In this document: piece after piece, positions 45,499 through 59,229 of the stretch
Numbering within the stretch: position 1 is the first letter of the stretch
Layout of the letters: every line of letters starts with the position of its first letter
DNA from: Angiostrongylus vasorum
Lineage: Eukaryota > Nematoda > Chromadorea > Rhabditida > Metastrongylidae
Reading direction: 5' to 3'
DNA length: 64,000 bases
Assembly (NCBI GenBank): GCA_018806985.1
Contig: JADANN010000055.1
Coordinates: forward strand, 62,001-126,000
The notes under the pieces: generated by a model
Database searches by the model: none
What the model was told of the DNA's origin: nothing
The model's input: the letters and a program-made list of their open reading frames with translations, nothing else
Translations under genes and position numbers: made by a program

Positions 45499-46314
45499 AT
45501 GCGGTGTCACCTGTATCACCTGTATCATCTAGTCCCGTTGATCGGCGAGTGACCCGAGCGGGCGCCGGTAAATCCTTCATTTTTCCCTGTCGCGTGCAAG
45601 AGTAGCCTAGTGGGTTCTGCCCGCTCTAGGGAATCGTCAAGCATCATATCTTTCTTCAAGGCTTTTCGTGAAGAACTCTGAACATCGAGTCGGTGGTATT
45701 CCCGCAGTGCGTTTGACATCCCGAGGAATCCAGTCACTAACGGCTCTTGTGCATAGGTTGTCATTCATATGCATTACGTGTCCGGCCCACCTTATCTTCG
45801 ACTGTTTTGCGTACAGAACGGCATCTTTGATTTTTCATCGCTGAAGCAGGTCGGAGCTTCAGATCCCTTCCCTTACTTGCGGGACACGGGGATACTCCTA
45901 GCATCGCCTTTTCGACTGCGCGTTCAATAACGCTGAGTGGTTTTTCATCCTGCTTACGCAGCGACCAGGTTTCTGATGCATACGTTAGGGCAGGAGGCAC
46001 CGTTAAGTCGAAAAGGTGGGCACGTAGTCGGGTGTTCTTTATCCTCTTCACTACATCTTCGATGCTCTTGAAAGCTCCCCAAGTCGCTCGTTTCCTTCTG
46101 CTCAGGTCTGGAGCTAAGTCTTTCAACAAGTTGATTTCCCGACCTAGATAGGCAAAACTGGAGCATTCGGAGAGATTCGATCCGTTGAGCTTGAATGGGG
46201 CATATGAAACCGGTATTCTATGTTCTCCTCACTACATCCTCGATGCTCCCCAAGCCACTCGTTTCCTTCTGCACAACTCTGGTGCAAAGTCGTTCATTAT
46301 ATCGACTTCCCGAC

Positions 46315-47094
46315 CTAGATTAATCGTTCCGTTGAGCGTGGTCGGAGACAAGTCTTTCCAGCTTGGCTAATATTTGGTGTTATAAGGACGATGCCATCAG
46401 CAAAACGAAGATAGTGTAATTGCCTATCATCGATTTTCACTCCCATGTTATCCCATTCCAATATTCGCATGACGTTCTGGACGGTGGCGGTAAATAATTT
46501 TGGCGCGATGGTATCGCCTTGCCTAACCCCACTTCTGAAGTCGATGTTAATATCGTTGTAGAATGGTGACATCTTGGTTGTGAAATTTTTGTACAGCTCA
46601 CGAAGAATCTTTATCTGGTAGGTAGGAACTCCATGATTATGAAGGGTTTCCATGACTGCTTCTTTCTCAATTGAGTCAAAGGCCTTCTTTAAATCGATGA
46701 AAGTGCGACAAAGCGGTCTTTTGTGCTCTCGCAATGCTTCAACGAGTCTTGTTATCGTCTGGATATGGTCCATCGCACTAGTTCCTTTTCGAAACCCTGG
46801 TTGCTTACATGGCTGCCCTTGGTCCAGTGTTCTGTAAATCCTGTTTATGATCACTCGAGTGAGAAGTTTGTAGACGACAAACCCCAAACAGATTGGGCGA
46901 TAGTTGTCGAAATCTTTGAGGTCACCAATCTTGAACATTAGCACGGTCTTACACTGAGTATGGAGATTGCATTCGGACAAGTAATGTGTGGAGAGCCGAG
47001 CCAGCGTGTTTACGAGGACTGGCGGAAGGTTCTTCAGGTGTTCAGATCTTATCCTGTCCGGGCCTGGTGCTGTTCGATTTTTCACCGACGACAT
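46315..47094 (-). pseudogene. RTE reverse transcriptase domain, longest intact frame (260 codons)
   Basis: Covers NRTAPGPDRIRSEHLKNLPP through RT blocks LKKAFDSIEKEAVMETLHNH and RQGDTIAPKLFTATVQNVM to LRFADGIVLITPNISQAGK. The Asp-to-Gly change at the second catalytic aspartate should abolish polymerase activity. After the frame ends, an internal duplication repeats the next RTE segment. Confidence 0.8.
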
Positions 47095-47372
47095 GGCATG
47101 TCGGATTTCGGAAAGGATAACCCATGTACAACATATCGATCATCGTTTATTTCGCATTACGGAGATATGAATAGTATTCGTGAATGATTTTCTCCCTTTG
47201 CCTTTCTCCATGCTGTAACTGTACCGTCTGGGCTTCGGAGTGCAACCATCTTGGTCTTGTAATTGGCGAAGCATCGGTGGGCTTTGCGAATGCTTTTTCC
47301 AGCCTCTGCAGCTTCGACCATTACTGCTGCTTTTCTTTCTTTAAGATCTTCTTTCATCGTCTGTCTGCATTG

Positions 47373-48150
47373 TGCTAGTTGGCCAGTGGATTAGGGAGTT
47401 GATCGGATTCGTCTTTTGTCCGCCAACTGAATGTGGAATGCTCGACTTCATACGAATTTCTCCAAGCGGGACTTTTTTCCGTAACTGTCGTGAGCAACCT
47501 CAAATTTGGGTTATAACAGTTTATAGCAACAACAACGATGCAATAATAATATATGATATTTGACGATATGTAAGCAAGGTGGATACGAGCGAGAATGAAA
47601 TGAGAACAAGTGATACAATTGAAGGAAGCTAGGCGGACACTGGAGTTGGAGCACTGAGGAACTGACGGACTGGAAAATAAACACCGGAAGATTGGAAGAC
47701 AGACACTGGTGGATTGGAGCACAGGCACTGGTCTTGATGACTAATGGTGCTCCTTATATCCTGTCTGTAATGGGTGGGGTTTTACAGAGCGAATCAGCGA
47801 TAGTGCTCAAAGAGAGGTTACGTACTTTTTCAGCTAGTACAATTTCTTGTACAGTTAGTTCACAAAGGCCTACACAGAAAAAGCATGGGAATAGCCGATT
47901 CTTGAAAGTACATGCAGCTGGCGGCGGCGTATTCAGCGTCCGAATCATCGGACAAAGAAGAGCGGAGATACAAAGAAGTTACAATATCCCTTTCTAGCCC
48001 AGCTGCGAGGCAAATGTTTGAAACGGTCGTTGAGAGACAATTTACAGAATATGTGAGAATAGATGTATAACGATTACAAGCAAAACAGTTATTGTTGAAG
48101 ACATAAGGTAACATAGAAATAGGAACTATTTAAGGAATAGTTACTATATT
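47373..48150 (-). mobile_element. Candidate solo LTR (BEL/Pao-like) inserted in RTE copy E
   Basis: About 780 bp interrupts the RTE linker. The flanks CATTG (left) and CATTA (right) align to a single CATTG in RTE copy A, consistent with a 5-bp target duplication. Read on the minus strand it has GATATAAGG, then CCAGT-rich leader, TTATTTTCCAG and an end in AACTAGCA. There is no internal coding sequence. Assignment to BEL/Pao is by general LTR look and is uncertain. The right border could be 48150 or 48152. Confidence 0.55.
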
Positions 48151-49739
48151 CATTATTTTGCAAGTTCGGACGTTAGTTCGCGGTTGCCTGCAGCTCGTGC
48201 GATTCACGCTGGCGTATCAGCTCGAGAGTTTCTGGAGACAGACGTCTCTTGGTAACTTTCAAACTCTTAGCTTTCATAGAGCTAACGTAAAGATTTTGAA
48301 TGAGCTGATCTCTTCGCCAATGTCATTGACAACGGCATCTTCCCAACAGCCGACTAAAAGTTGAATAACTCCCAATTTACAGTGGTTTTGCGACTTCGTG
48401 TTTTGAATTTAGCGACTTCTTCTCCTTTCCGGGAGAAATGGAATCTTCCACGAAGGAGGCGATGGTCTGATCCCGTGTAGAATTTTGGGACAACAGCGAA
48501 ATAGGTTAGCCAAAACCTTCTATTTACTATGATGTGGTCTATTTCGTTGTGGTATTCTCCATTGGGAGACTCCCACGTCCAGCGCTTAGGGTGGAGCTTC
48601 TGGAATTGTGAGTTACCATGGATTGTCTTGGTCGCCATGATAAACTCAGACAACCGCTCACCATCTTCGTTCCATTCTAATCCGTGGATGCCAATGTGAC
48701 GTTCTTCAGACGTTCTTCTTGATCCAATCTTGGCGTTGAAATCTCCAATGATGACCTTGAAGGATGTGTGGTCTTCTCTGTAGAACTTCTTCAAGTCCAT
48801 ATAGAATGCTTCGACTTCTTCTTCGTCATAATCTCATATCGGCGCGTAAACAACGAAGATTGTCAAAGCCGGAATTGATCCACATATTTTTAATCGTAAA
48901 CGTCCGATTCGGGTTGTAAGTTGTTCGAATGAATCAATGTTCATGGACAGACTTGTGTTGACGAGAACGCCGACGCCGCCAACTACTCTACTGTCGCATG
49001 TTCCGAGGAACATTTCTTTCCTGGCTTCATTGGCGGCGTTGAATGGGTGGCGTCGTCTCGTCTCGGCCAGGTCGATGACGTCGTACCTTATCTTTCTAGC
49101 TAGCATAATCAAATCTTCTATCGAGGACTAGGATGCGAGTGTACGTGCATTATAGGTACAGATCATCACCGTAGTTCTTTGCGATCTAGGCAGCTTCCAT
49201 TGGACCTGAGATTTTAGCATCCTCTCAGTACTCTTGCTACTCAACGCTGCCGAAATGGGAGCTCTTTCGGGGTCAGGGGAATGAGGCCCGTTTCTTTTAC
49301 TGTGTTCAGCATTTTGATACCCACGTATAGCTTGCTGGTCCCTGAACTTGGGGGCTGGGTATACTCACAGGTAGCTTGCCAGGCTCTTCCAGAGTGGACA
49401 TGGAGCTTATTTGTTGTAGGCGACTCCTAACCGCCCCCCAATCACTTGATTGTAGGTTTTTGGCCGAATTCACTCGTAGAATACAATCTGCATAAAGTTG
49501 AACGCACCCAGACACGCATGCATGAATACGCCTCGTAAATACAGAAAGTATGTGCCAAACCGGCACAGAAGAAACGGGAGGTCCATTTCATGGATCCAGA
49601 TGCATCTCAGGGAAACCTGTGGTCGCTTTTGGTCCGCTATTAACCCCCTATCCGGCACCTGTGGACACGCCACGTAGCCTCGCTGCTAACTGGCTCGAGA
49701 TCCCTCATGTGAGGAACCTCCGTGGTTTGACGAGGTAGC

Positions 49740-50900
49740 AACACAGGTAATGGGCCCTGAATATTAATGGGGACAAATTACTGCAGTGTAGCAAATTCAG
49801 ATTGACCGACGTAAACCTCCGTCGTCATTCAAATAATGTTAAAACGAAAAGTGAGATTTGTTCGATCGGATTACATAACACTATTTTGAGCGTGCTATAA
49901 TAGAAAATATAAAAGAAAAAACATCGAGGACGTTATCGTTCTACTTCAATCTCAAAGAGATTTGTTCATCTTCCACTTACGATGTGTACAATCTACTGTG
50001 TAATAGATTTATATAAAAACACGTATGCTTTCCCATATACAAGATTCCTACAATTGCGTCGAAAATTCACTGATTGCAGCTAGGAATGGTCAAATATCAA
50101 AAAATTTCACGCTAAAAAACGACACCATATAAATTTTGTGGAATCTAAGGTTAAAAAATGATAAGTGTTGAAGATTAGTTTAATCAGTAACAGAAAAGTG
50201 TATCCTTCTATAAACAACCTTGCATATAACTTTTATATTGTTGCAACTGGTAAAATTAGAAAATCAAGTAATGACAAACCCATTCAGGGCTCATCCTACC
50301 TATGCGCCACGTTCACAAACCAAACTGTTACGAGCGAAGGTTACCACAAAAACTTTTGGGTAATTACAGTTTAAAAGGGGGAGAGTTTTCAATATGTTTG
50401 AACAGCACACTGCAGTGCAAGAGTACCAAAGTTACCGGAGCAATCTCAAATGATTACAATCTAACATTACTAGGCAGAAGTTGCAGAGATGTAAATGTGG
50501 ATTTTCTCTACGAAGGTAACACAAGACTACATGTCCACCAAACTAAGATAGAACTGTCGCTTATAGTATAAATCGATGGAATAGTTCTCTGCTATCAACT
50601 AAGCGTTGGCCATGACCCAGAGATAAAGATGATGCGTGCTATAAGCCGAGGTGGAATAGCGATCCCCAAGACGACTGATCCTATATCTGCTCTATTCCTA
50701 GTTAGGATACTAGCTGGGACTCTAGGGATATACCCCAATTATACCTCGACGTATAAACAGAGAATATAAACTAAATGCTAGTGAAAAAAAAAACACGTGA
50801 AGCAGAGCACAGAAGTAAATAAGAAAAACAGCAATATGAACGATAAATCGACCCAGATTTCACCAATTGCGTGGATCAAACCTAGAGGATTGTGTAGGCA
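49740..50900. other. Unassigned sequence downstream of striatin
   Basis: Includes the presumed striatin 3' UTR (just below 50905). Plus-strand frames at 50165-50374 and 50302-50571 overlap and have no recognised domain. Confidence 0.4.
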
Positions 50901-50904
50901 AAAT

Positions 50905-53900
50905 TTAAGCGGAAGCTGGGCAGTAGACCTTGGCAAGGGAATCGGCACCTGCCGACCCAATCAGTGGTCGAGATGGATGGAATGCTACGCAAGTTACGGA
51001 TGCATCGTATTTTTTACGATGTGCTGATATTTCCTGAAAAGTGAAATTTTAACTTCTATGTTCCTATCTCAATGACTGTATAAAAACTATACAGACTACT
51101 TATTTATTTAAAAAACAGAGAAAACGCAGTAGTTAGAAAAGTCGTGGCCGTGCAACAGATGCGTTCGTTCGTACGACTTCGTCACGGACCAACCAAGCCC
51201 CTCATCTCTCTGGGGTCGGCAAATCATATATCGGTAAGCCGCAGCTAATAATTATACGAGGACAAACATTATAGAAATCATTCTGACACCTACCTGAAGA
51301 CATACGCGCTTCTCCATGTTCCACATCCTCAGACTGCCATCATGACTTCCAGACAAAAGATAAAGTCCATTCGGATCAATCGCTAATGAAGAAATTCCTT
51401 CAACATGCGCAACAGCACTGTGAGTGAGTCTTCCTAAAATGGACTACAATTTTAGTTAAATCCAATATTTAATCTAGGAAGAATGTAATCTATACTTTAA
51501 TTTTAAAACTTCTTTCTAAACAGACCTGTATTGTTATCAAAATAACGAATTTTGCGATCGTCACCAGCAGTAATGGTCAAAGGCATAGTAGGATGCGAAA
51601 GGATCCGGGTTATACCACTTCCAGGAGTAATATCTTTAAAAAAAACGCATAAATAGATTTCAGTAATACTTGGTGGACCCGCGAAAGCCAGAAACAAACG
51701 ATGAAATCTAAACCAACCTTCACCAAAATCGAATGAAAGGATAGTGGAACCCGTTTCAATATCGATAATATTCGCTGCGGATGACGTATATGCAATAAGA
51801 AGCTGACTTGGCTCAGTGGACACGAAGTCAACAGATGTTGGAATAAGGCCTGCAGACGGAGCCTCTACAGAGCGGAGAAGAGTTTCACCAAAATTCCCTT
51901 TAAAAATATGATTATACCGTGGAGATAAAACTGTAAGAAAGAAATAAGCATTGAGAACTGTATACCTGGTTCCCACAGCTTCACTGTGCCATCAGACGAT
52001 GAAGAAACCAAACGATTATCAGAAGAATGGTAGGCGATAGACCAAATTGCGTCTTTATGGCCACACAAGCGTTCAGTTAGTACTTTGGGATCTATAAAGC
52101 ATAATGTATCAACCCAATTCCAAGTAATGAACTTCTGTTCTAACTCCAATTCTAATGAGAAATGAAGACGGGGGGGTTGCGCAGTGGTTAGTGATGACTG
52201 TCGATTAGGAAGCAGAAGCGCTAGTGCGACCCTCAATCCACGTGGAAACGCCCCAGTCCGGGTATCCCTACGATTGCAAGAAGAATCTACTTGACCAGCA
52301 TTCTACGAGATTCCCAAAGCAGACAAAATCCCGAAGCAGCAGCCGAAGCAACACGCGGAAAACGAGTCGAATGCAAGTGATGGGATCCACACAGTAGATG
52401 TGATGAAGGGTAATGTAAAATAAAAAAGAAGAGGACAATCTCATGACTTACCGTAAGCCTCATATGGATCGCTGGTCGTACTGGGTACATTCCAACAACA
52501 AATAACTCCATCTCTTCCACCTAAAGAAAAAAAATCATAAGTACAGTAAGTCACTTCTTTTAATGGAAATAAAGCCACTCTCTCACATTAGTAGGAATGA
52601 AAATTGATTTCAATGCACATATGGTAGGTCGCTCCGCAGAAACAACACTGATTTCAACAAATTTCTTCATGATTATTTCTTTTTTTAGCAAACTTATTTG
52701 CAATACCTTTCGCATTAAATAGATGTCTTTACTACTCACCAGACATTGACTTAGGTATAATATATAGAAAAACTGGGCGGAAAAAAGATATTTACTAAAC
52801 ACTCGTTCATTAACAAGTTTTTTACAGAGTGTACCTTGGTAGTTGACATAATTAACCTTTATTACTCACAACCTTCATCAAAGTGTTAAATTCTGCTTTC
52901 AAAAAACTTCCTCAGAATTCATCACCACAACTTACGAATTTATTTGATATTATACCGACTCCGTGGAGGATATAAATACTTGATGTATGCTATTATAAAA
53001 GAGGAAAAAGAAGCACGAAGAGTAACGACTTGAAGATAACTCAAATACATTCGAATCATTAACTCATTAATCGCAATCTCTTGTATATTCTTACAGTGGA
53101 TCTTCCACCCGTTAACAAAACATATTTGAATGCCATTATCCAATCATGTAGTTAAGCACCGAAAAAACCATTAACATACCAGTTGCATGTTCTCTAGAAG
53201 TGCGACGCTAACTGATCGTTTGTTTTTCTCCACAAGAAGTATTGCTTACCTATAGCCTTCTATACCTTGCCGTCCTCATTAGTTTGAGGAAAAGGTCGCG
53301 TCACCAGTGGGTTCTGCTCGCTATAGGGAGTCACTGAACATCATATCCCTCTCGTAGGCATTTCGTGAAGAACTCCAACCGCCGAGTAAGTTACCTTCCT
53401 GTTATTCGTATGACATCCCAAGAAATCCAGTAGCTAACTGTTATTGTCTATCGCTTATTGTCCATGCACCTTACGTGTCCATCAGACCCCATCTTTAAGA
53501 AATAACGGTGTCCTCGATTTTCGACCCTTAACGTAAATCGGAGCTTCGCATCCCTTCCCCTCACTTGCATGATACGGGATACTCCTACCATCGTTTCGAC
53601 TGCGCGATGTATAACGCTGAGTGATCTTTCATCTTGCTAGCGTAGCGACCAGGTTTCTGATAACACCGGCACACGTTAACGCAGGACGAACCGTAAAGTC
53701 GAGAATGTGGGCATGCAGTCGGGTGTTCTTTGTTCTCTTTACTACATCCTCTACGCTCATGAAAGCTCCCTAACTCGCTTGCTTCTTCCTGCTCAACTCT
53801 GAAGCTAAGTCATTCATCATTTTGACTTCCCGACGTATATAGGTGTAGCTGTAGCACTCGGAGATATCCATTCAATAGACTTTGAGTAAAGCATATTGAC

Positions 53901-56900
53901 CAATCTGTTCCTCATAAACATCGTTTTTTGTGAGATTTAATGTAAGATCAATCTTTGCCTAAGTGTCATCAACGTCGGCAAGCATTCGTTCCACCTGCCT
54001 AATGCTCGGTTTTATAAGACCGATGCCATCAGCAAAGCAAAGATGGTGTAATTACTGACCATCGATTTTCACTCCCATGCTGTCCCACTCCCGTGTTCAC
54101 ATGAAGTTATCGAGGGTGGCGGTAAACATTTTTTGGCGACATTGTATCCCCTTGCGTAGCTCCTCTTTTGACGACGATGTTGATATCGTTGTAAAATGGT
54201 GATATCTTGGATGCAAAAGTTCTATATAGCTCACGAAGGATCTTTATAGAGTGAGTGGTGACGCCCAAGTTGTCCGCGGCCCACTTCCCTAACTGCTTCT
54301 ACCTAGACTAGGTCAAATGCTTTCCTTAAATCGATAAAAGTGAGATAGAGCGATCTCGTGTAATCTAACGATATTCCAATTAGTCTTGTTATCGTGTGGA
54401 TGTGGTCATCGTGTTGAATCCTTTTCGAAACCCTGCTTGTTCACACAGCTGTCCTTAGTCCAGTGTTTTCTTACTACTGTTTAGAATGACCCCAATAAGA
54501 CGACATACAGTAAGCAGAGTGGGAGATACGAGGTAACGTGTGAACAGTAGAGTCAGTGTGTTTGCGACGATTAGCGTAAGGTTCTTCAGGTGTTCGGATC
54601 ATATCGTGTCCGGATCTAGTGTTGTTTGATTCTTCGCCGACGAAAGAGCATGTAGGATTTCTTAAGGGAGACATCAGACATCATATGTGTTAGAGACATT
54701 GACATGAAAGTAACCTTTATACATTCGTCTTAGCATCACTATACCATTCTCTTTTAAAGGGCCTTTCCCTTTTTGAGAATATGCTGGTGGAACGGTTTGA
54801 ACGTCTTGTGCTCTTCCTGTAGGTGACAATCACATAAATATTCCCCTGATTCAAGTTCTTCGCTCATGATAAACTCAAACACTAACTGTGCTACCTCCAA
54901 AAATGTCTTTGTTTATCCAGAAAACTGTACACAAGGCTCATGATCACTAATTCAGTAATATCGAAGTTGATTCCGTTGTTGCGTCTTTAATAGAATGCAT
55001 GAGCGGAATGAGACTCTCGGTCTAACAACCATGGAGTTCTCATGTGCCTGTAGCTATGATCATGGGTTTCATTCGCATTCCGGACTCACCAAACGTTCCA
55101 TTCCTCTGAGGTCGGGAAATTGGTAGCAGAGCTGGCTAACATAAAACCCGCATATAAAATCATCGCGTGTTTCTGAAGAAATCTTGCTTGTTCAACCGCT
55201 TTACTGCTCGAAATATAATCTTTGAGGAGGAAGCAAAACAAACCATAAACGAAGAACTTCATAATGGTAGAGCAAAAAAACCTATACTTCTGGTAACTCT
55301 TTGCAACAACCAAGGCCACATCCCCACTTTCATGGAACTCTATACTCCTCTCATATACAACATTACTAGTCGATAGTGTACACACAATATCATACTGAAG
55401 AAAACTAAAGTACATTTGAAGCTTTAACTGATTCACCACGACTACCAGTACTGTACTTTGTTGATAAAGGTCTGCATATCGCAATATTTTTTTAATTGAA
55501 TTAATAAAGTCTGATGATGTACTGTTTTCCAACACATGATCCTCCCTGACCTCTAGGTAGGTCACTACAAAACTTACGTAGTTGAGAAGTATACAGATTT
55601 ACAAAAGGGACTTTGCTTAGTCGCCTTACCAGTACACAATTGCAAAACAAAGTTTAAATTTAATATGTATTTAGATTTCTAAGCTTTCCAATGCAAGCGT
55701 TACAGTAGGAAACACGATATATTGCAGAATATATATTGATATGCTGGTCGATATTATGTTTGTTCAACTGCTTTTGTGGTCGAAATACGAGCATTGGTAG
55801 ACAAAAAAGTGAAAAAACCGCGGATTCTAGAAAACAGTAGTTTTAATAAGGTCCTTTTTGAAGTACAACTTCAATTGTATAGGCAAAAAATCTGCAGATT
55901 CTAATGGTTACAACTGTTCTTCAAAGTTCAAAACGAGCTGATAAATGAGGATTTAATGTTGGAAGAGGCCACTATTTTCGCACAGAAGCCATTGTACTCA
56001 ATAGATTTCGGACGCTGTGTTAGAATATGACTTCTCATTGCCTTTCTTTTGCGATACTAGGAAGAAAAAACGTAAAGAATCCATAGACGAACTTCTTAAT
56101 GTTTGGATCCTCGAGAAAAACGACAATTATCTGTGGGCGTGAAAATAAGTTCATAAAAGAAAAGAAGTTTACTTGTTTTCTTGCCTACACTTAAAGCTCA
56201 AACACCCACGAAAATATAAGTCATGAGTTATAACTGGCTAAAAATAATCAATGGAAATATAAGGCGAAAAAGATTAAGCCTGCATCCCACTAACTTTAAC
56301 CTATCTCTAGGACTGTTTCATATGTAGTCGCAAGAAGCGTTCTACATAATCAGGTATCGTATAGGTCAAGGATGCATATTTGACGTTACAATGACTAAAG
56401 GTGGAATACAAAGTATCAAAGTAAGATCTTCTATGTTTCCAGACTAGTTTGGTGGCAAATCGCCGAGCCGAAAATGAGAGCGGCCTTAATTAGCTCTGGT
56501 AGTAGATTCGAACCAATAAATAAAAACTATTAACGTGCAGGTCTTTAATAACCAAAAAGTAGTTTTTTAACTCTTCTACGACAAATTCCAATTCTGGGAA
56601 GCCCATGACTTTTTCTTGGTGCAGGGACGTGTATCTTGAGCAGCGAAACGAGTGGGGAAGAGGGATCTCATCTAGCTTAACGTGATTTCTCTCGAAAAAA
56701 GTGCTCAGGTGATATTTGCGATTACCATACATTCGTTAGAAAGTTTAACCACTTTTTAGAGTTTTTCTACTTGACTTTACATGAGAGGTTTTCATTTAAA
56801 ATTTGAGCTTCGTGTAAATTAGGGCTAAACCTCGTCTATAAGACTTTCATGCTTTCAAATACTAATGTATTCTAGTTATCGAACAACCTGGACATTTGCA

Positions 56901-57487
56901 AATTTGCTAATCTCAGTGAACTTCAAAGACCCAAAAATTCCAAAAAATTAGTTTTACCACTTCTACCAAAAAGTATATTCTCCCGAAACACTACATAAGA
57001 AAGCACAGTCAACTACGTACCCACGAATTCAGAGAATGATGAAAAAGAAAACCTGTAAACAGATGATCTCCGGTAGGTGAAAGATCCATACAAAGCACAG
57101 GACCTAGATGGCCACGGAAAGTATATACAGGCTCAATATCAGCTCCGCTTCCTTAGCAGAAGAGAAAGTTAGTAAGATATAAAAAGCAAGGGACACTAAG
57201 AAAGAATAAACAGAGAAGATTAACAACATTTGAACAACAACAGTACCTGACTTGTCTTTACCTCCATCGAGATTCCAAAGTTTTGCAGTACCATCTTCCC
57301 CTGCAGTGATCAAAACGGGTTGCACAGGGTGGAACTAAAAAACTATTAGGGACCATTTATATAAAAATGGTCTTCAACATAAGATGTGAAGAAATAATGG
57401 GACCTGCATAGCTCGAATCGCGTCCAGATGTGAGCGTAAGGTCATCTTCACAGTCCACTTTGCAGCACGAAGGGATTCCTCATCATC
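50905..57487 (-). CDS. Striatin exons 9-17: WD40 propeller
   Basis: Nine exons encode the C-terminal propeller. Blade ends are visible as [14 protein letters not shown] (exon 10), [12 protein letters not shown] (exon 12), [12 protein letters not shown] (exon 13), [14 protein letters not shown] (exon 15), [14 protein letters not shown] (exon 16) and GADSLAKVY (exon 17). The entry [12 protein letters not shown] (exon 9) is the typical first blade. Intron 11 (57052-52521, 4.5 kb) holds an RTE 3' half, a decayed SINE1 and an unidentified repeat. Intron 12 holds a SINE2 copy. The stop TAA is at 50907-50905. I did not find a canonical AATAAA on the minus strand just downstream. Confidence 0.92.
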
Positions 57488-59158
57488 CTGTGAAAAAAAA
57501 AAAGAAATACCTAGAAGTTGACACGATAAACGTACTTAACCAGAACACTAATTTTCTACTGTTTCTAAATAAAATTATAAATTCTACTCAGCTAGTCCTC
57601 CCAATACGCGGAAGGCACACAAAAAGCCGCTCTCAAAAAGCGAAATCCTCTGAATGCCAATCAGAATAATGATATAAAGGATAAAAGGTTAAAGCTCTCG
57701 GCGTTGATCAATCCCTGAGAGATGCGCCATGCATTCGACTTGATTAAGCATCGTTGGAGGTGATTGAATGCATAACTGGCCTTTACAATGACTCGCGGTG
57801 GCCTACCGGTGTAATGAGCCAGTGTTGTTATTCTACCAAGCAAGTCTGTTATCAATTTTTCGACGCCAGAAAAATGGAAGGCTTGGCGGGCCAAGGGCGT
57901 GAGGTTCGATCCAAGTGTGTGTGTTACAGGGCGCCTCCGACCACTGCGCTATACGCGCCCTTTGAGAAAAATGATGTATAACAGAGAATTCTATCTAAAA
58001 AAGGAATTCATCATCTCACCAAGGATGACACCTACAATAACATAACCCCAACTATAAGTTGTTTGCTCACTGTAATATAGCCAATGAAATGTTTAAAGGA
58101 TGCAATTTACTCTTCCTAAAAAAATAAATTAAAATTCAAAATCTTGCATTTAATTAGTAATAGTAATGGTACTAAACACTTGAAAAATGTCAAATAAGAA
58201 ACAGAGATATCAAACAACCTGCTCATGGCTTAAAGGTAATGTGGCACTAACTTCAATAATGAAATCATCTTTAATGTCAATATTCTCATCAGGTGCTAAT
58301 CCAAGTGCATCGTTGATGTCCATGAATTCTCCGCGTTTTCCTCGAACTCCTGCCGCCGGATTACTACCGACGGAACTTACAGAAGAAATGGTGTCGTCTA
58401 AAAAACTAATACACAGACAAGATTCGATTGTATCACAAAGAACTTGATGATTTTATTGACTAATGAACTATCACCATATACCAATATTACTGGTCAAAAG
58501 CCAAACGTACTTAAACTATGCCTCTTGTCGTCCGGATCATCAATGTTTCCAGGATTTCTCTTACTGCGTTTAGAACTTTTGTACTTTTCTTTTAAGCGAT
58601 CAAAAGCATTCTGATCAACCGCAGCCCAGTCATCACATCCCGCACCACCACCAGAGGACTGTTCGTGAAGAAAATCGAACTTTTCCAGAGCTTCTGCGGC
58701 TTCTGAGTCCAACCCAACTCTTGGTATGTCATGTTCGTCAGGTTCGGAGTCACTGAACAAGTTTTCGTGGGAATAAAACCCAACAAAACTCAATATGATA
58801 TTGCTACGGTTTACCTCATTTCATAGAACGATAACCGTGATAGGTGATCACATGAGGTGTGCAGGCATATATAATAAAAAGAACATGAATTCTACATAAT
58901 ACAATGAGTGCTACAGCTCACCGCGCGCAAATTATTTATACATTCAGGCCTAGTCAAAGTGGAAAACGGACAGTGATCGGAATACCGTGAAAGGTCCAAA
59001 AAAATAACTATAATCGATCGGCCTATCTTACCAAACAATGGATTGCGAAACATTTCTTTTCTATATACACCTCTATATATATATATATATATACATACAT
59101 ATATACAAGCATATACATGTACATGTATATGACATGTCATGTATATATATATATATGA

Positions 59159-59229
<71 letters not shown>

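Larger units (their letters stand above)
45500..49735 (-). mobile_element. RTE retrotransposon, near full length, carrying a solo LTR (copy E)
   Basis: Minus strand: 5' UTR (49735-49160), endonuclease (49112-48360: ARKIRYDVIDLAETRRRHPF, FLGTCDSRVVGGVGV, GSDHRLLRGRFHFSRKG with catalytic SDH intact), linker (48330-47160, split by a 780-bp insertion), RT (47094-46315: [29 protein letters not shown]) and C-terminus (46129-45525). The RT second aspartate is Gly (FADG). A short internal tandem duplication lies around 46090-46320. The tail is a TGATACAGG-type repeat at 45500-45530. Confidence 0.85.

Noticed and set aside
55086..55565. A 159-codon ORF in striatin intron 11 as a nested gene
   Set aside because: No recognised domain. 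Part of it is duplicated 600 bp away as non-coding repeat, so it is more likely a decayed transposon.
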